A DNA stretch of 64,000 bases from Pseudoalteromonas espejiana DSM 9414 (lineage in GTDB: Bacteria; Pseudomonadota; Gammaproteobacteria; Enterobacterales; Alteromonadaceae). The DNA lies in NCBI RefSeq assembly GCF_002221525.1, contig NZ_CP011028.1, positions 3,111,001-3,175,000 of the forward strand, written 5' to 3'. The notes under the pieces were generated by a model, which worked only from the letters and a program-made list of their open reading frames with translations, made no database searches and was not told the origin of the DNA. Positions 7,546 through 14,146 of the stretch are shown here, in pieces (within the stretch, counting starts at the first letter, position 1; each line of letters begins with the position of its first letter). A program made the position numbers and the translations under genes.

Positions 7546-7632
7546 TTAATTTATAAGGTCTCGTGTGTTTTCACAATTTGCAAAAGAGCCCAGAGCAATA
7601 GCTCTTACTGCATATCTAGCACGACTAAACAT
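7546..7632 (-). CDS. Candidate 28-residue peptide encoded directly behind the CPBP protease
   Basis: A short frame running from ATG 7632-7630 to TAA 7548-7546, beginning MFSRARYAVRAIALG and ending with a single-cysteine segment NCENTRDLIN. Its start is preceded at ideal distance by AAGGGGGAGG (about 7638-7647), the strongest Shine-Dalgarno sequence in this region, which also overlaps the stop of the protease gene 13 nt upstream. The peptide is basic and amphipathic at its N-terminus with an apolar middle (AIALG). A peptide precursor matured or detoxified by the neighbouring intramembrane protease is an inference; no family was recognised. It could also be a chance ORF behind a fortuitous purine run. 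Confidence 0.45.
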   Translation of the reverse strand: MFSRARYAVRAIALGSFANCENTRDLIN

Positions 7633-7645
7633 TTTAGCCTCCCCC

Positions 7646-8392
7646 TTAAATTAATTGCCCAACAACATTAACGCAATTATGGGCAATAACGGGGAATATT
7701 AAGCTCCCTGTGCGCTCTCTTAGCCACAGTAATATAAAGCCATAACTCCCCGTTAATAAGATAGAGATTAACAAAAAGTGCCACTCGCCATCGCTAAACA
7801 TAACTCCGTGTAACAAACCAAATAACAAGACTAACAATAATCCACCTACATTTAATGGCGCGCCCGCCAAACAGTATCGCTTTGATACTATTGCTAAGGA
7901 TATACAAAATAGTAAAACCCCTCTAAACATAGGTTCTTCGTCTAACCCAGGCATGGTAGCTTGATAAAGTAATGTTTCTAAATCATAACGAGGTTCGCCA
8001 CTCCAAAACAAAGAAACAATGGCTTGTAACATTACAAACAAGCACAAAACAATTAAAGCTGGCTTTGTAGAGCCTTCAATCTGCCTAAAAGTAAAACCTG
8101 CATCGACAATACTAAAACCACGTTTATATTTAGCTAGAGCGAAAAGTACACACCCCCACAAAATAATTACAGCTATCTTGCCAGACCAATTCCAAGACAA
8201 ATCAGCAAAAAATATATCTAAAGGAATAACTTCAGCGCCTCTGAATAAAGCAAAAACGTAACACGTAAAAATCCCTAATGAGATCAAAGACCAAGTTATG
8301 TTTATATCAACTTTATTAAGTGCTTTTAGTATTAAAGTTAAAATAAAAATAACACCGACATTTGCAAATACGGCTATAAATGCATCTTCCAT
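7646..8392 (-). CDS. CPBP-family intramembrane metalloprotease (Abi/CAAX-type)
   Basis: A 248-residue protein with about eight hydrophobic helices. Conserved motif 1 is GLDEEPMFRGVLL (EExxxR) near residues 148-158. Motif 2 is LLFGLLHGVMF (FxxxH) and motif 3 is VIAHNCVNVVGQLI near the C-terminus; these residues bind the catalytic metal in the Rce1/CPBP family. Members process prenylated proteins, bacteriocin or pheromone peptides, or confer self-immunity. GAGGT precedes the ATG. The only gene downstream in the same transcript is the 28-residue peptide at 7546-7632. Confidence 0.87.
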   Translation of the reverse strand: MEDAFIAVFANVGVIFILTLILKALNKVDINITWSLISLGIFTCYVFALFRGAEVIPLDIFFADLSWNWSGKIAVIILWGCVLFALAKYKRGFSIVDAGFTFRQIEGSTKPALIVLCLFVMLQAIVSLFWSGEPRYDLETLLYQATMPGLDEEPMFRGVLLFCISLAIVSKRYCLAGAPLNVGGLLLVLLFGLLHGVMFSDGEWHFLLISILLTGSYGFILLWLRERTGSLIFPVIAHNCVNVVGQLI

Positions 8393-8521
8393 GTATACCT
8401 CGTTAGTAAGAGCATATTGCCACTTACTTTTATTATTATTTTATGTAGTACCTAATAGTAATCCTAAATTAAATACTATTAAACAATTACTTAATTCTTA
8501 AAGCAGCTTTGGGGTTTATTG

Positions 8522-8716
8522 ATGGCAGAGGCGTATGTAGAGCATTTTTGTAAAGCTTTTAGCTATCACCCAATACGCCAGCAAGTTAAGCGCCTACAAG
8601 TAATAGCATTGTATTTGTATTTATCTTTAGCTGTGGTTATTACATTGGCTATGCGTTGGGTTTCGCTTCGCTCAAACCAACCTACGGTTGTTGCACGCCT
8701 ACAAGCTTGCGTATAA
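8522..8716 (+). CDS. Doubtful small membrane ORF running into a REP-like palindrome
   Basis: ATG 8522 (GGGG 8 nt upstream) opens 64 codons. Residues about 25-45 (VIALYLYLSLAVVITLAM) could span the membrane, but the last third is encoded by a palindromic repeat (8654-8686) and by the promoter of the next gene. It may be a real small protein extended by a repeat insertion, or not a gene at all. Confidence 0.28.
   Translation: MAEAYVEHFCKAFSYHPIRQQVKRLQVIALYLYLSLAVVITLAMRWVSLRSNQPTVVARLQACV
8654..8686. repeat. REP-like palindromic intergenic repeat
   Basis: CGTTGGGTTTCGCTTCG followed by CTCAAACCAACCTACG forms an imperfect palindrome (GTTGGGTTT paired with AAACCAAC). This GTTGGG-TTTCGC-type sequence is a common dispersed repeat in marine gammaproteobacteria. 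It sits directly upstream of the promoter at 8688-8717. Confidence 0.6.
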
Positions 8717-8717
8717 T
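8688..8717 (+). promoter_or_regulatory. Sigma70-type promoter for the 8765 gene
   Basis: TTGTTG (8688-8693), an 18-bp spacer and a perfect TATAAT (8712-8717), 47 bp before the ATG at 8765. Confidence 0.55.
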
Positions 8718-8764
8718 GCCCGCATTCTGGCTGAATGTATTAGCCGCTAATTTGGATTTTAATA

Positions 8765-9073
8765 ATGAAAAAACTCTCTGCAGTGCAAGTAAAACAACAA
8801 GCACTTGTGCTTAATGTTGCCGACAAACTCGAAGCACAAGGGCGCGAAGAAATCCCTGGCATGTTGCAGTGTTGGTTTGATGTGGAATATCACTTATTTC
8901 CAAGTTCATTACTGCTTTGTTTTCAGTTTGAAAGCGAGCAAGCATTAGCTGCCGCAGAGCCTGATTTATTAAAATGGCAAAAGCGTTTAAGCGGCGCAAT
9001 GCTTAAAAAAGGCGTGATTTTAAAAGATATGCGTAAACATTTAGTGTTTACCTTAAAAGGCCCTGACGATTAA
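8765..9073 (+). CDS. Conserved hypothetical protein, 102 aa
   Basis: A soluble basic/acidic mixed protein without signal or membrane segment. It has an N-terminal helix (MKKLSAVQVKQQALVLNVADKLEA), a central beta stretch (QCWFDVEYHLFPSSLLLCFQFES) and a C-terminal basic segment ending LVFTLKGPDD. I do not recognise a domain. It has a good promoter, base composition like the core genes, and clean codon use, so it is likely real. Transcribed alone. Confidence 0.6.
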   Translation: MKKLSAVQVKQQALVLNVADKLEAQGREEIPGMLQCWFDVEYHLFPSSLLLCFQFESEQALAAAEPDLLKWQKRLSGAMLKKGVILKDMRKHLVFTLKGPDD

Positions 9074-9198
9074 AGAAGGGCTTTAAATTAGGATTAGAGC
9101 AGAGCTTTGCAACGCTACAGTTTATAACTACTAATTTAAGCACATGATAAGGGCAATAAAATCGACCTTAATTATAACCCGCTGAATATAGCTTTTGC

Positions 9199-9260
9199 GG
9201 TTATTAAATGGAGGTAATGTTCTTTTAGCTTCTTTATCAAATTATTTTTAAACGGCATTA
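9199..9260 (-). pseudogene. Relic of a GST gene 3' end
   Basis: This stretch aligns without gaps to the last coding bases of the YfcG-like GST (around 268-330). Read on the minus strand it gives FDKEAKR followed by a P-rich tail with two stops before it, against FDEEAKR in the intact gene. Nothing upstream of this fragment matches, so only a decayed tail remains. The rest of the 9074-9371 gap shows no gene. Confidence 0.55.
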
Positions 9261-9371
9261 CAGGGGGAGGGCTTTACACTTCTCCTTAATCACAAAAAGT
9301 AGAATGGTCGGCGCCTGCCGAATGCTATTATTGCTCGTAATCGAATTAAGTTAAGCCCAAGATAAAACATT

Positions 9372-9713
9372 TCACTGAAACTTTTTTATCAACTGATTTG
9401 CATTATTTATATGTATTTGGCACTTTTCTGTAGTTAATAAGCTTTCATCTAAAGATTTTTCTTTATCTGCATTTTCAAATGAATTAATAAAATCAACCTG
9501 CGCACTATAAAATCGATTACTTAAATCAGAGTTTGACTCTAACTCAGAGCTTAAATAACTATTTAGCTCATTATGCAACTTGCTATATTCTTTTATTTTT
9601 TTGAGAGTGGCTTTATTATTTAAATTTTCACAGAGCATTAAGCCCGCCGAAGTTTTTCCAGCAAGATGAAAGTCAGCACTTAGCGAAGCCATTAAAAAAA
9701 TACTAAGCATCAT
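9372..9713 (-). CDS. Hypothetical secreted protein, 113 aa
   Basis: Begins MMLSIFLMASLSADFHLAG, a short signal-like hydrophobic start with AAGGAAC before it. The remainder is charged and helical (LNNKATLKKIKEYSKLHNELNSYL..., SLLTTEKCQIHINNANQLIKKFQ) with two cysteines that could pair after export. No family recognised. AT-rich and flanked by mobile-element remains, so probably acquired. Confidence 0.5.
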   Translation of the reverse strand: MMLSIFLMASLSADFHLAGKTSAGLMLCENLNNKATLKKIKEYSKLHNELNSYLSSELESNSDLSNRFYSAQVDFINSFENADKEKSLDESLLTTEKCQIHINNANQLIKKFQ

Positions 9714-9772
9714 TTAAAGTTCCTTTTTAAATATATAAAAATAAATTTTAATAAACTCGGATAAGGGCCTAA

Positions 9773-9794
9773 ATGGGGTCAAATCTTGACTTCA
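9773..9794. repeat. Inverted copy of the RAYT-associated repeat at the transposase 3' end
   Basis: ATGGGGTCAAATCTTGACTTCA is the reverse complement of the core of the upstream array units. On the minus strand it encodes the transposase's last residues E-V-K-I and its stop TGA, so the gene end is built from the repeat itself. Confidence 0.75.
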
Positions 9795-10753
9795 GACATT
9801 AAACAATCTCGAAGTTTTTCCAATTGTAATTTAACCTTTTCATCTTCAACCATTAATTTATTCAACCTACCAACAGCTTTCGATATCGTCGAATAATGCT
9901 CAACATTAAAAACAGCTGCTAATGCCTGCAAATTTAACCCTGTTAAATCTTGGCATAATTTAATAGCAAACCAGCGTGGTAAATTTTTCTTTTTTCGCCC
10001 CTTTTCAACCGTTATAATCTCATTAACTTCAACATTAAAGTATTGAGCTAAGTAAACTATAACATCATCTACTGAGTGCTTTTTACTAACAAGCTTTCTT
10101 TCGCTATCTGGCTTGGCAATATAGTCTTTTATATTTTCAATAAAGTCCTCACAACCCAAAACCGACAATAACTTTTTAGCACTATAAAAAGCGCTTATCT
10201 CTTCATTATTTTCATATTCAACAAACTGTTTGTAAGCAGCATATTTACGCTTTTTACCTTGCAGCGAAAATATAAAGTCTCGAACTAACCATTTTGGCGT
10301 CGCTGTTTTTTTGATAAAAGCTGAATAGCTAGACCATTTATAGTCAATGAGTTCATCTACTAGCGGTGTACTGGCCTCTATTGGGTTACGATGTATGTAA
10401 CGACTAACGTGTACTAAGTAATTATCAGCATCCACCAGCACAGCCTTATAGCGACCTCTAAACAGTGCACCATCTGTATTGTATGTTCTATTAAAATATT
10501 GCGTATAGAGACCATTAATATGTTTCATGGCTCTGCCTAAGTTTGCATCTGGGGTTTTTATTAGTAGGTGGTAATGATTGGTCATTAAACAATACGAATG
10601 CACTTCAATATTAAAGCGAAGGCTTGCTTGTTCAATGCAATATAAAAAATGCTTAAAATCGTCATCACTCAAAAAGGTATTTTCACGCCCTCTGCCGCGA
10701 TTCATCACATGATAAAACGCATTTTCATACTCTATTCGCAGCGGTCTAGACAT
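9779..10753 (-). CDS. REP-associated tyrosine transposase (IS200-like Y1 family) with DnaA-like C-terminal domain
   Basis: A 324-residue protein from ATG 10753 (a TTG 21 nt upstream is less likely). Residues 1-150 are the Y1 HUH fold: SRPLRIEYENAFYHVMNRG, the metal-binding HUH as TNHYHLLIKTP, and a candidate nucleophile in HINGLYTQYFNRTY. The C-terminal part (RWFAIKLCQDLTGLNLQALAAVFN, YSTISKAVGRLNKL) resembles the DnaA C-terminal helix-turn-helix seen in RAYT-like proteins. RAYTs are single-copy proteins that act on REP-type hairpins in single-stranded DNA. Here repeats flank the gene on both sides in inverted orientation. The frame is intact, so it may be active. Confidence 0.85.
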   Translation of the reverse strand: MSRPLRIEYENAFYHVMNRGRGRENTFLSDDDFKHFLYCIEQASLRFNIEVHSYCLMTNHYHLLIKTPDANLGRAMKHINGLYTQYFNRTYNTDGALFRGRYKAVLVDADNYLVHVSRYIHRNPIEASTPLVDELIDYKWSSYSAFIKKTATPKWLVRDFIFSLQGKKRKYAAYKQFVEYENNEEISAFYSAKKLLSVLGCEDFIENIKDYIAKPDSERKLVSKKHSVDDVIVYLAQYFNVEVNEIITVEKGRKKKNLPRWFAIKLCQDLTGLNLQALAAVFNVEHYSTISKAVGRLNKLMVEDEKVKLQLEKLRDCLMSEVKI

Positions 10754-10803
10754 AATAATAAACTCAATGAGCAATAAACTATAAATCTAGACCATTGATG
10801 TAT

Positions 10804-11001
10804 GAAGTCAAGATTTGACCCCCTTTGGTTTTCATGAAGTCAAGATTTGACCCCCTTTGGTTTTCATGAAGTCAAGATTTGACCCCCTTTGGTTTTCATG
10901 AAGTCAAGATTTGACCCCCTTTGGTTTTCATGAAGTCAAGATTTGACCCCCTTTGGTTTTCATTGATGTATGAAGTCAAGATTTGACCCATTTGGTTTTC
11001 A
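10804..11001. repeat. Tandem array of six 32-bp RAYT-associated repeats
   Basis: Five exact head-to-tail copies (10804-10963) of a 32-bp unit, GAAGTCAAGATTTGACCCCC plus TTTGGTTTTCAT, are followed by an 8-bp insertion and a sixth, slightly shortened unit from 10972. The first and last units share the prefix CATTGATGTAT, absent from internal units. Each unit holds the small palindrome GTCAA-GAT-TTGAC. There are no spacers, so it is not a CRISPR. The remaining sequence to 11178 holds no gene. Confidence 0.9.
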
Positions 11002-11178
11002 AAAATAACCCCTTAGTTAGTATGGTTTATTCAGTTTTACTAGAACAATGTTAAAAATAAGCTTAATACCCAGAAAGAAAAGTGAAGTTTCTAAAATTGT
11101 TCCACAAGTCTTCGCTGCAATGAAGCAAAATCTTTTACACAAACTAGCCGTTAATATTCATTTGGCAGTCAACAAGCT

Positions 11179-12663
11179 TCATAGTTTAGTATCTTCTCTA
11201 ATAGAGTCTGGCCCACCTAAATTTCGTTCAGCAAGTTTGGTCTCTATTTCAGAAAAGTCGCTAGGCGCATAATGGCCTAAAGTCTCAAATATACTAGACA
11301 ATAGTTTTTCATTACTGAAGTTTTTAGCATTTACAATGCCTTCAATAAAAGGCAGTGTTCGTACAATACTAGTTTTAGCTTTTTGGTAAGCACTTTCGCA
11401 TCTATGTAAAACAAATTGATTACCTACATTTTTGGCTTCTAATTTTCGCTCAATCCTCTTAAATATATCTGTAAATACTTCAGTATTCGCGACATGCTTC
11501 TCATAATTTACTTCTCGCATATAATCAAAAATTGACTCTGTAAGAGTTAGATTCCATATCAATACATCATAGTAATGAGACAACAAGAACTCCGATTCTG
11601 AACGATACATTGGGAACGTAGATTTATAATGAGCAAATTGAGAATCTTCATACTCGACATAATGTTCTATAGCAGAGCTAATGCCATGACTTTTGATGTG
11701 AAGATTGAAGTCCGGGAATAGCAGAAGGTCTGCGATAACAGAGAACTCACCACCTAATTGTTTAAAATTTACATATACTTTTTCTATTACCTTAGATTTT
11801 CTAAGAATGACTGAGTACTCTTTTTCTAAACCAAGTTTAGCCTCACTTACTTTTTCACCTTTACTTGTTTCTTTAGAGCTAACAAATTGAGTAATTTCAT
11901 CGAGTTTAAATAAAATAAATGAATCCATTTCTGCTTCTCTATCTATATACTCGTAAAATTTAGTTACCCCCTTTCTCAATTCTAAATAGTTAGAAAATTC
12001 TTTTGAATTTTTTACACGTTCTTTTATGTTAGGTTCAATAAATGTAAGCCCGTTATCAATTAACATCTCATGTTCATTCTTCAAGCTCCAGATTGCGAAA
12101 TCTAAGGCTGTTTCTTTGGCAAGCTTGGGGTTTTTATCCATCCATTCATGAATATAATTATCTCCCAATAAAAACAAAGAGTTACTGTAAATCCTCTCAT
12201 TATCAGAATATACTTTTTGAATATCTACATGAAAAAAATTACAAAAGTTAAACTCGTCTTCTAATGCTCTTAATGATTCAGAAACTAATAAGATTGTTTC
12301 GTAATATCTTGCCCTGTTTTGGTCATGTACTAGGTTTTTATAATTTGCATCTAGCACTTGAGCGTGAATCTTACTAACCTGTTCCATGTTTTCTTTATGC
12401 ATTTCAGTGGCTGCATTCATAGCTATAATGGTTTGAGCCATACTTTTATTGTGATGCTCTATTGCTAACTTCAAAGACTTTTCTGAACTATCTTGCGTAG
12501 CATCAAAAGATAAGAAGCCCAAAATAAAAGTAGCGATTGGGAAAGCGATTGAAGCCAAATAGAACTCTAATCTTCTCTCTCTCTTTTCCCGCATTTTCAT
12601 ATTTTCTTCATGTTTTTTCTTTTTGATATTCTTTCTTTTTTCTAAAAAACTTTCATTTCTCAT
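11179..12663 (-). CDS. Orphan membrane-anchored coiled-coil protein, 494 aa
   Basis: A highly charged N-terminal helix (KKRKNIKKKKHEENMKM-like) is followed by one membrane span near residues 33-53 (FYLASIAFPIATFILGFLSF). Then comes a predicted coiled coil to about residue 115 (SSEKSLKLAIEHHNKSMAQT, MEQVSKIHAQVLDANYK) and a long alpha-helical domain of about 380 residues without motifs I can name. The layout suggests a cytoplasmic-membrane anchored scaffold or sensor. Base composition is clearly AT-richer than core genes, and it sits between a RAYT locus and an IS element, suggesting horizontal acquisition. The IS end lies only 25 bp upstream of the start, so the original promoter is probably cut off. 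No function can be assigned. Confidence 0.65.
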   Translation of the reverse strand: MRNESFLEKRKNIKKKKHEENMKMREKRERRLEFYLASIAFPIATFILGFLSFDATQDSSEKSLKLAIEHHNKSMAQTIIAMNAATEMHKENMEQVSKIHAQVLDANYKNLVHDQNRARYYETILLVSESLRALEDEFNFCNFFHVDIQKVYSDNERIYSNSLFLLGDNYIHEWMDKNPKLAKETALDFAIWSLKNEHEMLIDNGLTFIEPNIKERVKNSKEFSNYLELRKGVTKFYEYIDREAEMDSFILFKLDEITQFVSSKETSKGEKVSEAKLGLEKEYSVILRKSKVIEKVYVNFKQLGGEFSVIADLLLFPDFNLHIKSHGISSAIEHYVEYEDSQFAHYKSTFPMYRSESEFLLSHYYDVLIWNLTLTESIFDYMREVNYEKHVANTEVFTDIFKRIERKLEAKNVGNQFVLHRCESAYQKAKTSIVRTLPFIEGIVNAKNFSNEKLLSSIFETLGHYAPSDFSEIETKLAERNLGGPDSIREDTKL

Positions 12664-12706
12664 TTTTCTAATTTCTAATTTCTAACTTTGGACTTCCCAG
12701 CTTTCG

Positions 12707-13600
12707 CTAGACAGTTTCTAACTCAGAAAAATACGCTTCCTCAAATTTAGCAGGTGAAACACCGCCTGTATGCGAGTGACGTTTTTTCGGATTGTAAAAC
12801 ATTTCTATAAAATTAAATATCTCTGCTTTCGCATCATTGCGGGTTGAGTAAATCTTCCTTTTAATTATCCGCTTTTTAATCGTTGCAAAAAAGCTTTCAG
12901 CAACTGCATTATCGTGACAATTCCCAGCTCGACTCATGGAAGGTACAAGGTTATGTTCTTTCATAAAAGCTAAGTAATCAGCACTACCATATTGGCTTCC
13001 TTGATCACTATGTACCAATACGTCAGTTTTGGGTTGGCGCTGATAAACTGCCATGAGCAATGCTTTAATCACTAAGTGCTTACCCATGTTTTTATCCATC
13101 GACCAGCCTACTATGCGCCTAGAGAATAAATCCATGACAGTTGCTACAAACAAGAAGCCTTCATAGGTTCTCACATAAGTAATATCACTTACCCAAGTTT
13201 GATTCGGCGCAGGAGGATTAAACTGACGAGCTAACAAGTTATCTGCAATGCGTGATGTTTTACCACTTTTAATATGGCGACGTTTATAACCTGTTTGCGC
13301 TTTGAGTTTATGTTGACGCATGATCTTAGCTACTCGATTAACACTACATTGCTCAACGGCTTCACGTAAACCTGCGTGTATCCAAGGACTGCCTTAAGTG
13401 CCACCACTGGCAACGTAAAACTCTTTAATAAGCTTAAGCAAGCGGCTATCTTCAAGCACTCTATCACTTACAGGCTTTTTTAACCACGCATAGAAACCAC
13501 TGCGATGCAGCTTAAAAAGGCGGCACATCGTAGTAATGGAAAACTCATCTTGGTGATCTCGGATGAAGCCGTACTTTACTCGGGGTTGCTGGCAAAGTAC
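12707..13600 (-). pseudogene. IS3-family transposase OrfB, broken by an internal TAA
   Basis: The OrfB frame, normally reached by -1 frameshifting from OrfA, starts in the OrfA overlap (KYGFIRDHQDEFSITTMCRL) and meets TAA at 13394-13396 in SGGT*GSPWIHAGL, where the family has tyrosine (SGGTYGSPRIH). After the stop the rve catalytic core is intact: D in WVSDITYV, D in LVHSDQGSQYGS, E in AVAESFFATIK. A restart at ATG 13321 would give 204 residues with the DDE core but without the N-terminal HTH region. One base change accounts for the inactivation. Confidence 0.88.
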
Positions 13601-13854
13601 CTTGCGGTCTTTTTTAGAATATCCCGCTCCTCCGTGACACGTTTCAATTCAGCCTCTAGTTTAGCAATCCTAAGTTGTTCTTCTGATGACTTAACCGATT
13701 TAGGTTTATCTGATAGCTGGCTGCGCCAGTGATATAATGTTTTAGTACAAATACCTAATCGTTCTGATACTTCAGCAACTGAATAATCACGTTCAGTAAT
13801 TTGTTTAACAGCTTCTATTTTAAATTCTTGGGTATACCGTTTGCCTTTGCTCAT
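13576..13854 (-). CDS. IS3-family transposase OrfA
   Basis: A 92-residue protein with a helix-turn-helix (YTQEFKIEAVKQITERDYSV, AEVSERLGICTKTLYHWRSQ) and a C-terminal leucine-zipper coiled coil (AKLEAELKRVTEERDILKKT), the standard OrfA layout for binding the element ends. The sequence ends ARYFASNPE, overlapping the OrfB frame. OrfA itself is intact, and alone it can only act as a repressor of the element. Confidence 0.85.
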   Translation of the reverse strand: MSKGKRYTQEFKIEAVKQITERDYSVAEVSERLGICTKTLYHWRSQLSDKPKSVKSSEEQLRIAKLEAELKRVTEERDILKKTARYFASNPE

Positions 13855-14030
13855 AAAACACCTCTAATAAGAAGTTACAATGTAACTCACTGGGTGACTA
13901 GCAAATTCTGGGAAGTCCAAGTTGACTATATTAATGATAAAGAAAACCGGCCCATAGTGATGATGTAGATTTGAGAGCTCTTTGGAGCATCGATGATTAA
14001 TTCAGCTGTATAGGAATATTTCAAATTTCC

Positions 14031-14066
14031 AAAAAAACGAGCTCTATTTAGGAGCTCGTTTTTGTT
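14031..14066. terminator. Bidirectional intrinsic terminator downstream of gcvP
   Basis: AACGAGCTC-loop-GAGCTCGTT with an A7 run on the left and T5GT3 on the right. Between it and the gcvP stop there are three direct copies of TTTCCAACTA (about 14069-14130). Apart from these the 13921-14146 gap shows nothing. Confidence 0.8.
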
Positions 14067-14146
14067 TACTCAGTTTCCAACTAGGTTTGCAGTTTCCAAC
14101 TACAATTACCTAATTTCCAACTACAATTGTCGTATTCAAAAAATTA

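Larger units (their letters stand above)
12688..13920 (-). mobile_element. IS3-family insertion sequence, inactivated
   Basis: A 1233-bp element with imperfect terminal inverted repeats of 23 bp (19 matches): left TTGGACTTCCCAGCTTTCG, right ending CTGGGAAGTCCAA. It holds OrfA and OrfB on the minus strand. OrfB carries a nonsense codon, so no full transposase can be made. No convincing target duplication flanks it (ACT left, GTT right), which points to an old or rearranged insertion. Confidence 0.85.

Noticed and set aside
10804..11001. Regular 32-bp repeats that could suggest a CRISPR array
   Set aside because: Units are head-to-tail with no unique spacers, no cas genes are near, and the core is shared with the neighbouring RAYT gene end.
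11048..11272. 74-codon plus-strand frame between the repeat array and the orphan gene
   Set aside because: About 100 nt overlap the 494-residue gene antisense, with no Shine-Dalgarno and no protein-like features.
12685..13923. Target-site duplication for the IS3-family element
   Set aside because: Neither 3-bp nor 4-bp flanks match (ACT against GTT), so none is claimed.
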